A stretch of DNA of 16,027 bases from JBOFLO01 sp051657905 (GTDB lineage: Bacteria; Patescibacteriota; Gracilibacteria; UBA1369): the NCBI GenBank assembly GCA_051657905.1, contig JBOFLO010000047.1, forward strand, positions 1 through 16,027, read 5' to 3'. Position 1 is the first letter of the stretch. The number at the start of each line of letters is the position of its first letter. Under the pieces are notes generated by a model. It had not been told where the DNA came from. It was given only the letters and a program-made list of their open reading frames with translations, and did not search any database. A program made the translations under genes and the position numbers. Below are positions 1-8,071 of the stretch, one piece after another.

Positions 1-1770
1 GGTTGGGGTTGGGACTGGGGTTACTTCTCCAATAATGGGGGATGTGGAATCAGAAACTTCTATTGAACCGATATCGTCGGCAACACCAATTGGTCTGCTT
101 ACACCACGTTGATCGAAAGCCGGAGCAAATGCCGCGCTGGCTGCGTTGATGGCCGGACTTCCGCCGCCGGGTAGACGGCTTAAAGTTGTTCCACTGTTAA
201 GAGCGAGAGCGCCAAGCAAGGCGCTGGAACCAGTAATATCACTGCCGATAGTAGGACAATTGGTTGGGTCTTCGATTAAATTATTACCGGAAGAATCGGA
301 ATCTCCGGGAGCGTCTTCGGTACAATCTGGACCTGTTGGAGCGGTATTTCCTTCTAAAATATTATTGGCCCAAGTGGTAGTTGGGCTATCGATGTAAAGT
401 CCTCCTCCAGCCACGACAGCGGTATTGTTGGTGAATGTGTTATTAAAAATTGTGTTGATACCGCCAACAGTAATAATAGCTCCACCATATTCAGCGTCAT
501 TGGAATCGAAAGTACTATTGGTAACGTCGAGCGAGCCATTATCAATACGAATCGCTCCTCCATATAGAACTGAACTATTGTTAATAAAAGTTGAACTGTC
601 CACATCTACATCTCCGGCGCTTGAATCAATAAAAATTGCTCCTGACCCGGCCTGAGAAGTGTTGTCAATAAAAGTGCTGCGCTCAATAGTCGCATCAAAG
701 CCATTGGTTACATAAATTGCTCCCCCGTGATAGGCCGTATTGCCATCGAAAAGTGAATCTTCAACATTAACATTCCCGGCAAAAGCTGCAATCGCTCCAC
801 CATAACCGGCACTTCCGGATGCATCCACAACGTTGTCGATAAAATCTGAATTGGTAACTAAAACAGTACCACTACCAACCGTAAGAGCAGCTCCGAAACA
901 AGTAGTGGCTACATCGCCACAATCATTGTTTTGAAAAGTTACATTGTTGATATGATGCCCTGTAGCGCGGGAAATAAAAATTGCACCATTTTCGTCAGTA
1001 CTATTGTTTTCAATTGTACCACCATCAACATTAATGTCAGGCGTTCCACTATAAGAATCTGCATAAATAGCCGAACCGTCACCATTACCTACCACATTTC
1101 CGGAAGCGTTAAAATTGATGGCGTTTAAAATATTATTGTTACCAACATAAATCCCTGCTCCTCCGCCAAAACCAGTAGCCGTACTATTGTTGGTCATGGT
1201 TACATTGGTGAGGTTGAAAGTGGTTGCGCCACCTCCGCCGTCCAAACCATATATGGCACCACCGTCGTCGGTGGCATTACAATTATCGAAAGTTGTGTTG
1301 GTGATATTTACTGTTGCTCCATTGAACATAAACATACAAGCGCCCGAAGCGGCGGCACCATTAATCAAATCTAAATCGTCTAGGGCGAAGATGTTGGCGC
1401 CAATATTTACATTAAAAATTCTGTATAAATTTGCGCCATCCAAAATAATATCGTTGTCACCATCTAGGGCGAGGGCGGCGGTGATGTTGGGTAAATCAGA
1501 AGTTAAAGTGATGGTTCCTGCTCCACTGAAAACTATTGTATCTGAACCAGAACCGGCTGTACAAGCGTCAACAGCGGTGTCACCGTTAGCGGCATTGATA
1601 GCGTCGCGCAATTCGCAATTTCCACCCGAAGCGTTGTCGGAAAGTGCATTGACAGTAATGGTGGCGGCTTGTGCTACTGAGGCTGAGGCGAAAAATAATC
1701 CGGTCACCGAGATGACTTGTGTTAAACGGATTAAATTTTTCTTGAGTGAAGGGGGAGTTAAGTTCTCCAT
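1..1770 (-). CDS. Secreted parallel beta-helix surface protein (C-terminus beyond window)
   Basis: The frame is open from ATG at 1770 to the window edge: 590 codons and no stop. Residues 1-35 form a signal peptide (basic KKNLIR, hydrophobic core, AQA cleavage site). A CSLREA-like motif follows (NCELRDAINAAN), as is usual at the start of secreted right-handed beta-helix proteins. Up to about residue 520 come short coils rich in GGAIY/GGAIF, NN and SxF, typical of a parallel beta-helix. The helix closes with a choice-of-anchor-Q-like segment (SPAINA, DQRGVSRP, DIGSIE). The last visible residues, PIIGEVTPVPTPT, match the start of the Ig-like domain in the 9883-14331 protein, so the missing part probably carries the same stalk and anchor (inference). 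The start lies 9 bases after the stop of the upstream gene, with no Shine-Dalgarno, so coupled translation is likely. Substrate and ligand are unknown. Confidence 0.88.
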   Translation of the reverse strand, partial: MENLTPPSLKKNLIRLTQVISVTGLFFASASVAQAATITVNALSDNASGGNCELRDAINAANGDTAVDACTAGSGSDTIVFSGAGTITLTSDLPNITAALALDGDNDIILDGANLYRIFNVNIGANIFALDDLDLINGAAASGACMFMFNGATVNITNTTFDNCNATDDGGAIYGLDGGGGATTFNLTNVTMTNNSTATGFGGGAGIYVGNNNILNAINFNASGNVVGNGDGSAIYADSYSGTPDINVDGGTIENNSTDENGAIFISRATGHHINNVTFQNNDCGDVATTCFGAALTVGSGTVLVTNSDFIDNVVDASGSAGYGGAIAAFAGNVNVEDSLFDGNTAYHGGAIYVTNGFDATIERSTFIDNTSQAGSGAIFIDSSAGDVDVDSSTFINNSSVLYGGAIRIDNGSLDVTNSTFDSNDAEYGGAIITVGGINTIFNNTFTNNTAVVAGGGLYIDSPTTTWANNILEGNTAPTGPDCTEDAPGDSDSSGNNLIEDPTNCPTIGSDITGSSALLGALALNSGTTLSRLPGGGSPAINAASAAFAPAFDQRGVSRPIGVADDIGSIEVSDSTSPIIGEVTPVPTPT

Positions 1771-1779
1771 ATGGGTGAA

Positions 1780-4700
1780 TTAATTTTGAGCTGAAATTGT
1801 TGAGCGTCTTTTTCGGGAAATTAAAAAGGCTGCTAATAAAATTATTAGTAAACTTCCTCCGGCCGCCCAGTACATCCAAGAATTATTTTCGGAAGGGAAG
1901 GTGATTGCTCCGTCGGCGGAAACTGTGAAAGGAATTTTCAAGGTTTCAGATTGGGCGCCATCACTGCGGCGATAAGCTGTTACATAAACTACGTGTTCGC
2001 CTGGCTCTAAATCGGATGGAGCGGAGAGACGGAAATCTTCGTCGAGGGAATCGGCGATTAAGGCCGAACTTACTACATCGGACTGCCAGTTGGCGACAAC
2101 CTTGCTTGGTTCTTTAATATTCCCGGCAAGCACTGGACGGAAATTTCCCGGATCAACTTCAATTTTTAATTCGCCTAATAATGCTTCAACTGGAATTGGT
2201 TTACTTCCAAGAGTGCTAACCTCCGGATTTAAAACTTTCAAAGAACTATCAACCTTGAATTCCACTTCCTTGGAAAAAATATTTCCAACATGAGCCATGG
2301 CTAGGTAAGTGTTATCAATTAAAGATTTCTCCGAATCAAGCAAGAAAATATTATTGAGGCCGGTTGGGGTTTCACCTAAAAGCTGGATGCGATCCAAAAA
2401 CTTTGCTTCCTGAGGATTTTCAGAATCCAGAGTATTATTTAAATATTTACTGAGCATATCCTGCACGGCCTGAGTAAATCTATTTTGATATTGTTCAGCC
2501 TTTTGAGCTTCATTTAAATTCTGATCAGCCTCCAGTTCGGCGATAATTGATTGGGAAATTTCCTCAAAATCAGCGCGGTCAAAAATGTAAACTTCAACTT
2601 CTCCTTGGGAAGTATTTACACCTTTTACGAAAGGCGTTTCGTCACCAGTAAGCATGTTGTCTTCCGGTGTGGTGATAACTAATAATCCAGAGCCGGGCTG
2701 ACCGTCGGATTGACGTGGGTTTGTTCCTAAAGTTAATTCTTCATATGAGTCGGAGAAACCATCTCCGTCAGTGTCGGTTTCAGTTGGATTAGTTTGAGCG
2801 AGACATTCCAATTGATCGGAAAGTCCGTCGCCGTCGGCGTCACTGCTTTGAGAAATTGTTAATCCGTATTGTCCGGCGAATTCGGAGTAGTTACAAGTGA
2901 AGGCAAGTTGGCGTTCGGTTCGATTGGATTCACGACCGTAAATCCCGGAGCCGGTTATACTTGGATCAAGTGGATTAGTTTCGGTAATAAAAATTACTTG
3001 TTCACCTTCTAGATCAGGGTTTTCTAAATCCGGTTGGGCGGGGATTACTGGTTGGGTTGGGAGAGTTGGCTGTTGCGGGGTGGTTGGCAGAACAGGGGAG
3101 ACTGGGGGTTGAACCGGAGTTTGAGGATTGGTTGGCTGAGTTGGAGTTTCTGGAGTAGTAGGCTCAGTTGGTTGCTGAGGTTGAGTTGGTTCTGTAGGTT
3201 GTTGGGGTTCGGTTGGAGTGGTTGGTTCTGTGGGTTGAGTTGGGGTGGTTGGAGTGCCGCCAGAAGAAGCTGGTTTACCGAATCCGCCGCCGGAACCGCC
3301 GCCACCTCCTCCTGAAGGTGGAGTTGGAGGATTTTCAATTGTGAAACTGGAAATATTTAAAAGATTACTGACATTAGTGGAGGCATCGGTAACGGTGATT
3401 GTACAGTTTGAATATGTTCCAACGGCAAGGGTGTTGAAGGTGATGGTATTATTTCCGATTGAAGCTAATGCGGTAGGGGAGGAACATGAACCTCCGTAGG
3501 TTATACTTCCCGCTTCGTCACTAGAGAAAGTATAGCTTGGATTTGTATTAGTAGATGGAGTGGTAACTGGAATTACTTCTGCAATTACTGGAGCTGTTAC
3601 ATCATTATCGTCATCGATAATTTCAAAATCCAAAGTGGCTGCTGGGGCTAGATCCCAATCGTCGTCAGAGTCAACAGCACTGACAGACAATTCTGCCGTA
3701 TCAAAATTGTTAACGAAATCTAAGTCATCCTCGAAAGTATCAACAGTAACAGTTTGGGGAATATTCCAATTACCATTAGTGAAAGTTAAAGTTGTTGGAG
3801 AAAGGTCGGAGAGGGAAGGATCAAAAGTTTGAGCTAATAGCACAACATCAGTTGCTGGCTGTTGACTTAATTCGACATCGAAAGTGAAAGATTCGCCCTC
3901 GTCTACTTCTGCTGGGAGAGTGACATTGGAAATTAAAATTTCCGGACCGGTTTCATCATCAATAACTTCTATATCTAAAAATTGCTGACCAGCACTGTTC
4001 CATCCTGAATCGGAACTGTCGCCATTGACCTCAACTGTAATGAAAGTGCTGCCGTCAATATAATCTGGATCCTGGAAAGCTTCGACATCGACGAATTGGG
4101 GAGTGTCCCAGTTGGCATTGGTGAAAATAAGAGTTGCAACTGATACATCGGCTATGGAAGGATCGTCCGAGTAAACATCAAAAGTGACAGTATTTTCTGG
4201 CTCGACGTCCAAAACTACGCTGAAAGAATCAGTGTCGCCTTCATTAATGGGAAGTGGATTGCTGGCGGCATCGATGGTAAAAGTAGCAACATCATTGTCA
4301 GTAACAAAAACGTTAAATAATTTATTTACTGCTGAATCCCAGTCATTATCAGATAAGGCGTCATCTACGGAAACTGTGATGGTAGCTGTTTCGCTTGCGT
4401 AGTAAGCATCTTCGGGCGCATTAACCGTGATGGTTTGAGGGGCGTTCCAATTGCCGTTGGTGAAAGTGATAGTGGCTAAAGAAACTGCTGCCGATAAAGG
4501 CGTATCTGAAACGATATTCAAGACGACATCTGTGTCTGGCATGAGGTTTAGGACAACGTCAAAAGTATCGGTAGCGCCGCCTTCAGTAACCTGCGTGTTG
4601 CCAGCAGTTTGGGTGATAACAATTTCAGGCTGGGGAGCAGCATCAAAAATCATGACGCGATTGTTTCCGTTGGCGCCTTGAATTGAACCACTTCCATCAG

Positions 4701-7047
4701 CTACATATAAATTTTGCGTAAGGGAATCGTAAACAAGTCCGCTGACCTCTCGTCCGAGGCTGGATTGGGTGGTGGCATCAGCGCTATTGGTAAAATTAGT
4801 CTGACCCAAAACATTGATGGCAGGTTCAGCATTGGTGATAGAATTGATGTCAAAAACCATTACGCGACTATTATCGCTGTCTACGACAAAAAGTCTTTTG
4901 GCAGCCTGATCATAACTAATCCCTGTTGGAAGGTCCATTCGGACGCTACTTACTGCGGCGCCGGAATTAGTAAAATTGGTCTGACCAAGAACATTGATGG
5001 CCGGCTCACCATCGGTAATGGTAGCAGCATTAAAAATCATCACGCGATTGTATGACCAATCAGCAACGAAGAGTAAATCTGTATCCTCAGCATAGTCTAT
5101 GCCGCCAGGACTGGCTAAAATTGTCTGACTGGCCGCCTCGAAGGATGTAGTAAAGTCGTCCTTACCGAGAACATTTATGGCGGCGACTCCGTCACTAATA
5201 GCATTCCCATCATAAACGAGAACTCGATCATAGCACCAATCGGCAACAAACAAACGGTTATTGCCATGATCGTAAGTTATCCCCCAAGGATTGCACATAC
5301 CACTGGCGGTGAGAGCAATAGCGTTGGAGGTGAAATTAGGCTGACCAATAACATTGATAGCCGCCTCTCCATTGGTAATAGCGGCGACATCATAAACCAT
5401 CACACGGGCGTTTTCCCAGTCGGTGACAAATAAACGATTATTATTGTGGTCGTAAGCTAGATCACTAGGTAAGTTTAATCCTGTTTGACTAGTAGCAGCA
5501 GCTGATGAAAGAAAATCAGGTTGTCCCAAAACAAAGTCTGGCTCTTTGTCCGGGAAAGTATGATCGGGATTGAGATTGTAAACTAAAATACGACTATTGA
5601 AGGAATCTACGACAAATAAACGGTCATTGTTGTAATCTATTTCTACATCAGTTGGCCCATAAAATCCCCAAAGATTTGGCCCATTATTCGGCCCTCCTTT
5701 GGTATAAATTGGATTTTCACTGAGGTCATATTGACCAAAAACATCTGCAGCCGGTTCACCATCGGTAATCGCATTTAGATCGAAAGCAAGAGTGCGGTTG
5801 TTATTTGAATCAATTGTATATAGTAAGTTATTAATGCTGTCATAAGTAATACCCAAAAATAAACTGTCAGTAGTGTCTTGATCAGGTCCAGCATTGCAGT
5901 TAGCAGTGGTGAAATCCGGCTGGCCAAGTACGTTAATAGCATTTTCATTATTGGTAACCGTAGTGATGTCAAAAATGGTTACCCGACAGGACCCTTGCTG
6001 ATTGACGTAGAGTAAATTACCGTTAATGGTGATACCTTGTGGAATATAAAGACCGGCTTGGGTTACAAGCATACTGGTTGAATTACTGAAATTACTTTGA
6101 CCAAGAACGTTGACGGCGTTTTCTCCATTGGTAATTGCTGTAACATCAAAAATGGTTATACGATTGGCACTTTGCTGAGCAACATATAAACGCTGAGTGC
6201 CGGCATGATAAGCAATCCCACGAGGACTGTTAAGCCCCGGCAAGGAAACAGATGGAAGGGTATTGGTAAAATTAGACTGGCCTAGAACATTAATGGCGTT
6301 TTCTCCATCGGTAATAGCAGTAACGTCAAAAACCGTGACGCGATGATTGCTTTGTTGGCCAACAAAAAGCCTTTGACCAGCGCTATCATAAGCAAGACCA
6401 ATGGGAGCATTCATCCCAGCTTGAGTATTGCCGGCAGCGACGGTAGTAAAATTAGCCTGACCTAAAACATTCACAGCATTTTCACCGTTGGTGATTGTGG
6501 AAACATCAAAAACCATGACGCGATGATTAGCTGTATCAGCTACAAACAGTCTCTGTCCAGCGCTGTCATAGGCCATAGCTTGAGGTACGCCCAAACCTGC
6601 CTGACCTGAGGTGCGGGCATGGTCAAGCGGATTAGTTTTTCCTAAAACTGCGTCAACGTAGCGATCAGGAAAAGTATTATCGACATTTAAATTATAAACC
6701 AGAACACGACCTTCAGCTGCAAGAAAATACCGATGGTTAACATTATCAATCAGACTAGCATACCCAGTAAAAGTCAAGGCATTGGGACCGTCATTTGCCT
6801 GGCCTTTGTTGTAATAGGGTTGAGGGCTGGGGATAAGAATATCATCATACTGACCCAATACATCGATGGCATTTGCGCCGTTACTGATGAAGGCTTGGGC
6901 AGTTGGAATTGGTAAAATTAGAATAATTAAAAGAAAAACCTGAAGAAGGGCGATGGGTTTTTTGCTGAAGAGGTATTTGGAAAGGTTTATTAATGGCCGG
7001 AAGTTGGCAAAAATATTTTTGGTGAGGGAGATGGGCTGCTGTGGCAT
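1780..7047 (-). CDS. Giant surface protein: double NHL propeller, Calx-beta-like, Ig-like, TSP3 stalk, C-terminal membrane anchor
   Basis: The product has 1755 aa from ATG at 7047. The open frame extends to a TTG at 7083, but that TTG lies next to a promoter-like -10, so ATG was chosen. Residues 1-52 form a long signal peptide (hydrophobic 32-47, AQA end). Residues 61-806 hold twelve repeats of the form VLGQxxF...GIAYD...RLFVAD..N.RVMVFD..ITNGE.AIN, an NHL-like beta-propeller signature. Three Calx-beta-like repeats (FTNGNW..PQT.TV) span 806-1150. An Ig-like domain with a cysteine pair lies at 1150-1240, then a Gly-rich hinge and a Pro/Thr/Gln linker to about 1345. Thrombospondin-3 calcium loops (DADGDGLSD, DTDGDGFSD) lie near 1400-1440. 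A conserved region of about 270 aa follows, then a membrane helix (about 1721-1745) and a basic tail (RKRR). No LPXTG motif is present. A role in adhesion or surface recognition is inferred; the ligand is unknown. Confidence 0.9.
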   Translation of the reverse strand: MPQQPISLTKNIFANFRPLINLSKYLFSKKPIALLQVFLLIILILPIPTAQAFISNGANAIDVLGQYDDILIPSPQPYYNKGQANDGPNALTFTGYASLIDNVNHRYFLAAEGRVLVYNLNVDNTFPDRYVDAVLGKTNPLDHARTSGQAGLGVPQAMAYDSAGQRLFVADTANHRVMVFDVSTITNGENAVNVLGQANFTTVAAGNTQAGMNAPIGLAYDSAGQRLFVGQQSNHRVTVFDVTAITDGENAINVLGQSNFTNTLPSVSLPGLNSPRGIAYHAGTQRLYVAQQSANRITIFDVTAITNGENAVNVLGQSNFSNSTSMLVTQAGLYIPQGITINGNLLYVNQQGSCRVTIFDITTVTNNENAINVLGQPDFTTANCNAGPDQDTTDSLFLGITYDSINNLLYTIDSNNNRTLAFDLNAITDGEPAADVFGQYDLSENPIYTKGGPNNGPNLWGFYGPTDVEIDYNNDRLFVVDSFNSRILVYNLNPDHTFPDKEPDFVLGQPDFLSSAAATSQTGLNLPSDLAYDHNNNRLFVTDWENARVMVYDVAAITNGEAAINVIGQPNFTSNAIALTASGMCNPWGITYDHGNNRLFVADWCYDRVLVYDGNAISDGVAAINVLGKDDFTTSFEAASQTILASPGGIDYAEDTDLLFVADWSYNRVMIFNAATITDGEPAINVLGQTNFTNSGAAVSSVRMDLPTGISYDQAAKRLFVVDSDNSRVMVFDINSITNAEPAINVLGQTNFTNSADATTQSSLGREVSGLVYDSLTQNLYVADGSGSIQGANGNNRVMIFDAAPQPEIVITQTAGNTQVTEGGATDTFDVVLNLMPDTDVVLNIVSDTPLSAAVSLATITFTNGNWNAPQTITVNAPEDAYYASETATITVSVDDALSDNDWDSAVNKLFNVFVTDNDVATFTIDAASNPLPINEGDTDSFSVVLDVEPENTVTFDVYSDDPSIADVSVATLIFTNANWDTPQFVDVEAFQDPDYIDGSTFITVEVNGDSSDSGWNSAGQQFLDIEVIDDETGPEILISNVTLPAEVDEGESFTFDVELSQQPATDVVLLAQTFDPSLSDLSPTTLTFTNGNWNIPQTVTVDTFEDDLDFVNNFDTAELSVSAVDSDDDWDLAPAATLDFEIIDDDNDVTAPVIAEVIPVTTPSTNTNPSYTFSSDEAGSITYGGSCSSPTALASIGNNTITFNTLAVGTYSNCTITVTDASTNVSNLLNISSFTIENPPTPPSGGGGGGSGGGFGKPASSGGTPTTPTQPTEPTTPTEPQQPTEPTQPQQPTEPTTPETPTQPTNPQTPVQPPVSPVLPTTPQQPTLPTQPVIPAQPDLENPDLEGEQVIFITETNPLDPSITGSGIYGRESNRTERQLAFTCNYSEFAGQYGLTISQSSDADGDGLSDQLECLAQTNPTETDTDGDGFSDSYEELTLGTNPRQSDGQPGSGLLVITTPEDNMLTGDETPFVKGVNTSQGEVEVYIFDRADFEEISQSIIAELEADQNLNEAQKAEQYQNRFTQAVQDMLSKYLNNTLDSENPQEAKFLDRIQLLGETPTGLNNIFLLDSEKSLIDNTYLAMAHVGNIFSKEVEFKVDSSLKVLNPEVSTLGSKPIPVEALLGELKIEVDPGNFRPVLAGNIKEPSKVVANWQSDVVSSALIADSLDEDFRLSAPSDLEPGEHVVYVTAYRRSDGAQSETLKIPFTVSADGAITFPSENNSWMYWAAGGSLLIILLAAFLISRKRRSTISAQN
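1913..2955 (-). repeat. Shared membrane-proximal module, copy A
   Basis: This segment of the 1755-aa protein gene runs from the GSGIYGRESN motif to PFTVSADG. It is homologous along its length to 10019-11064. The match is high in DNA as well as protein. An 18-base block encoding part of PVLAGNIKEP (gcaagcactggacggaaa in plus-strand reading) is identical and sits in a longer run with only isolated differences. Similarity stops at the membrane helix on one side and in the Pro-rich linker on the other. Confidence 0.85.
3030..3255 (-). repeat. Low-complexity Pro/Thr/Gln/Glu linker
   Basis: This reiterated GGTTG/GTTGG-rich tract encodes about 75 residues of PTxP, QPTEP and TPTQP units. It joins the Gly-rich hinge (GGGGGGSGGGFG, about 3279-3320) to the calcium-binding stalk. 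Such tracts usually form extended wall-spanning spacers. The equivalent tract in the other complete paralogue (11117-11302) differs in length and order, so it probably evolves by slippage. Confidence 0.75.
3600..4630 (-). repeat. Three Calx-beta-like repeats
   Basis: Three copies of about 115 codons lie in tandem inside the 1755-aa protein. Each has an EGxxxxFxVxL opening, a strand motif FTN(G/A)NW(N/D)xPQ, an acidic loop with DD or ED, and a closing strand ending in DDE, DND or DDD. The acidic inter-strand loops resemble calcium sites of Calx-beta domains. Assignment is by motif only and another Ig-like family is possible. Confidence 0.65.
4630..6867 (-). repeat. Twelve NHL-type repeats arranged as 6 + 6
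   Basis: Twelve tandem coding repeats of about 180-220 bases each open with V(L/F/I)G(Q/K). Repeats 1 and 7 share features absent from the others: GQYD, then Y.KG..N.GPN, and a longer YNLN.D.TFPD connection. The array is therefore two homologous sets of six, residues 61-433 and 434-806, each about 373 aa. Six blades is the classic NHL propeller size, so two consecutive six-bladed propellers are the likely fold (inference). Confidence 0.8.
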
Positions 7048-7073
7048 TGTTTTTAGATTATTTTGTTTGGAAT

Positions 7074-7102
7074 AAAATAGCAAAAAAGGCCAGAATGATC
7101 AA
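7074..7102 (-). promoter_or_regulatory. Sigma70-like promoter of the 1755-aa protein gene
   Basis: On the minus strand, TTGATC (7097-7102) and TATTTT (7074-7079) are separated by 17 bases, each matching the consensus at four of six positions. The start point would be about 20 bases before ATG 7047. The leader has no Shine-Dalgarno. It lies downstream of the isomerase gene's terminator, as expected for a separate unit. Confidence 0.4.
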
Positions 7103-7172
7103 AAAAAACGCCTGCAAAGCTGGGCAGAATTTCAAGTTCAAATTGACTGATTATTTTTTTATTTTGCCCAAC

Positions 7173-7223
7173 AAAAAAATCCACCTGTAAAGCTCATATT
7201 TATGATGAGACGATACAGGTGGA
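7173..7223 (-). terminator. Intrinsic terminator of the peptidyl-prolyl isomerase gene
   Basis: TCCACCTGTA (7180-7189) pairs perfectly with TACAGGTGGA (7214-7223). The loop holds a second small hairpin (CTCAT/ATGAG). Reading on the minus strand, the stem is followed by seven T residues (7179-7173). It lies 24 bases beyond the isomerase stop codon. Confidence 0.85.
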
Positions 7224-7246
7224 AATTACTTTAAATAAGCCAATTT

Positions 7247-7951
7247 TTAAAGAGTGGAGATAGTCACTTTGTTAATTGTAACTGTTTCAACAGGTTTGTC
7301 GCCTAAGTCAGTTTCAACTTGGGAAATTTTTAAGGCAACATCCAGGCCTTCATAAATTTGTCCGAAAACAGAATGTTTGCCATTTAACCAAGGTGTTCCG
7401 TCGGCAGAGGTGACGATGAAGAATTGACTGCCATTAGTGTTAGCACCGGAGTTGGCCATAGAAAGAGTGCCTTGTAAGTTGGCTAAGCCTGGAGCAAATT
7501 CGTCGTTGAATTTAGTTCCTGGGCCTTTGTAAGAATGCCCGCCAGTTCCATTTCCTTTTTCGAAATCGCCAGTTTGAATCATGAAGTCTTCAATCACGCG
7601 ATGAAAAGTTACGCCGTCGTATTTTCCTTCTTTTGCCAATTCAGTGAAATTTTTAACTGTTTCAGGAGCTTCGGAAGCGAATAATTTAGCTTTGATTGTG
7701 CCGAGAGAAGTTTCTAGAGTTGCGATAGTATCTCCGGATTTTGGAGCGGCTAATTGGGTCGAGTTATCCATAGTGTTTTGATTATCATTAATAGGTTGAG
7801 CTGTAATTTCACCGCCATAAGAACTGTAGCGATCTTGAGAAGAATTGTTTTGTGAGCCATTGGAATTTTGATTGGTTTGGGCAGAATTGCCTGTACAACC
7901 TGACAAAATTATTGTGAAGCACAATACAAGGGTAGCAATAGTTTTTTTCAT
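7247..7951 (-). CDS. Cyclophilin-type peptidyl-prolyl cis-trans isomerase lipoprotein
   Basis: The product (234 aa) catalyses cis-trans isomerisation of peptidyl-proline bonds during folding of exported proteins. Residues 1-19 are a lipoprotein signal peptide with lipobox LSGC (Cys19), so the enzyme should be lipid-anchored outside the membrane. A Ser/Asn/Gln-rich tether spans about 20-70 and the cyclophilin domain about 75-234. Active-site residues visible by comparison with human cyclophilin A are R118 in FHRV, F123 and Q126 in FMIQTGD, F178 in GSQFF, W188 and H193 in WLNGKHSVFG, so it should be active. An ATG at 8041 would add 30 residues ahead of the signal peptide. ATG 7951 is preferred because it puts MKKT at the N-terminus and leaves room for promoters. 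The gene has its own terminator and lies between surface-protein genes, which suggests (inference) help in folding those Pro-rich proteins. Confidence 0.93.
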   Translation of the reverse strand: MKKTIATLVLCFTIILSGCTGNSAQTNQNSNGSQNNSSQDRYSSYGGEITAQPINDNQNTMDNSTQLAAPKSGDTIATLETSLGTIKAKLFASEAPETVKNFTELAKEGKYDGVTFHRVIEDFMIQTGDFEKGNGTGGHSYKGPGTKFNDEFAPGLANLQGTLSMANSGANTNGSQFFIVTSADGTPWLNGKHSVFGQIYEGLDVALKISQVETDLGDKPVETVTINKVTISTL

Positions 7952-7975
7952 AACAATTTGATTAAAGCAAAAGAG

Positions 7976-8004
7976 ATTTTGGCTTAAATTTGAGTTTTTT
8001 TCAA
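7976..8004 (-). promoter_or_regulatory. Candidate promoter of the isomerase gene
   Basis: On the minus strand, TTGAAA (7999-8004) and CAAAAT (7976-7981) have a 17-base spacer. Transcription would start about 18 bases before ATG 7951. The -35 overlaps the -35 of a candidate promoter on the opposite strand. Confidence 0.4.
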
Positions 8005-8026
8005 TAGGTAAAAAGGGCTTTAGAAT
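7998..8026 (+). promoter_or_regulatory. Candidate promoter of the delta-prime/TPR operon
   Basis: TTTTCA (7998-8003) and TAGAAT (8021-8026) are separated by 17 bases; the -10 matches consensus at five of six positions. The predicted leader of about 39 bases holds the AGGAG ribosome-binding site. It overlaps the divergent isomerase promoter at the -35 region. Confidence 0.4.
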
Positions 8027-8062
8027 CGTTTTGAGTGACATTTAATTTAAAAATGGTAAATT

Positions 8063-8067
8063 AGGAG
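8063..8067 (+). promoter_or_regulatory. Ribosome-binding site AGGAG before the delta-prime gene
   Basis: AGGAG lies four bases before ATG 8072 and supports that start. It is the only clear Shine-Dalgarno sequence before any start in the window. Confidence 0.7.
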
Positions 8068-8071
8068 CGTT

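Noticed and set aside
146..1879. Several open frames of 60-200 codons antisense or out of frame to the surface-protein genes (for example 1187-1783 plus)
   Set aside because: They lack ribosome-binding sites and recognisable domains and mirror repeat-rich coding on the opposite strand; the minus-strand frames have signal peptides and clear domains.
3034..3315. Plus-strand Trp/Leu-rich open frame
   Set aside because: It is the antisense reading of the Pro-rich linker and Gly hinge; composition is an artefact of the low-complexity tract.
4630..6867. Regular repeats of about 190 bases resembling a DNA repeat array or CRISPR
   Set aside because: The period is coding (NHL repeats), unit length varies in multiples of three and there are no short identical repeats with unique spacers.
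7048..7083. Upstream TTG start (7083) for the 1755-aa protein
   Set aside because: It abuts the promoter-like -10 at 7074-7079 and would lie upstream of the predicted transcript start; ATG 7047 gives a normal signal peptide.
7101..7126. Second hairpin plus T8 on the minus strand after the isomerase gene
   Set aside because: Pairing is short and interrupted (CTGC/GCAG or GCC/GGC only), and it overlaps the promoter candidate of the next gene; the strong terminator at 7173-7223 suffices.
7952..8041. Upstream ATG (8041) for the isomerase
   Set aside because: It would add 30 residues before a clear lipoprotein signal peptide starting MKKT and cover both promoter candidates.
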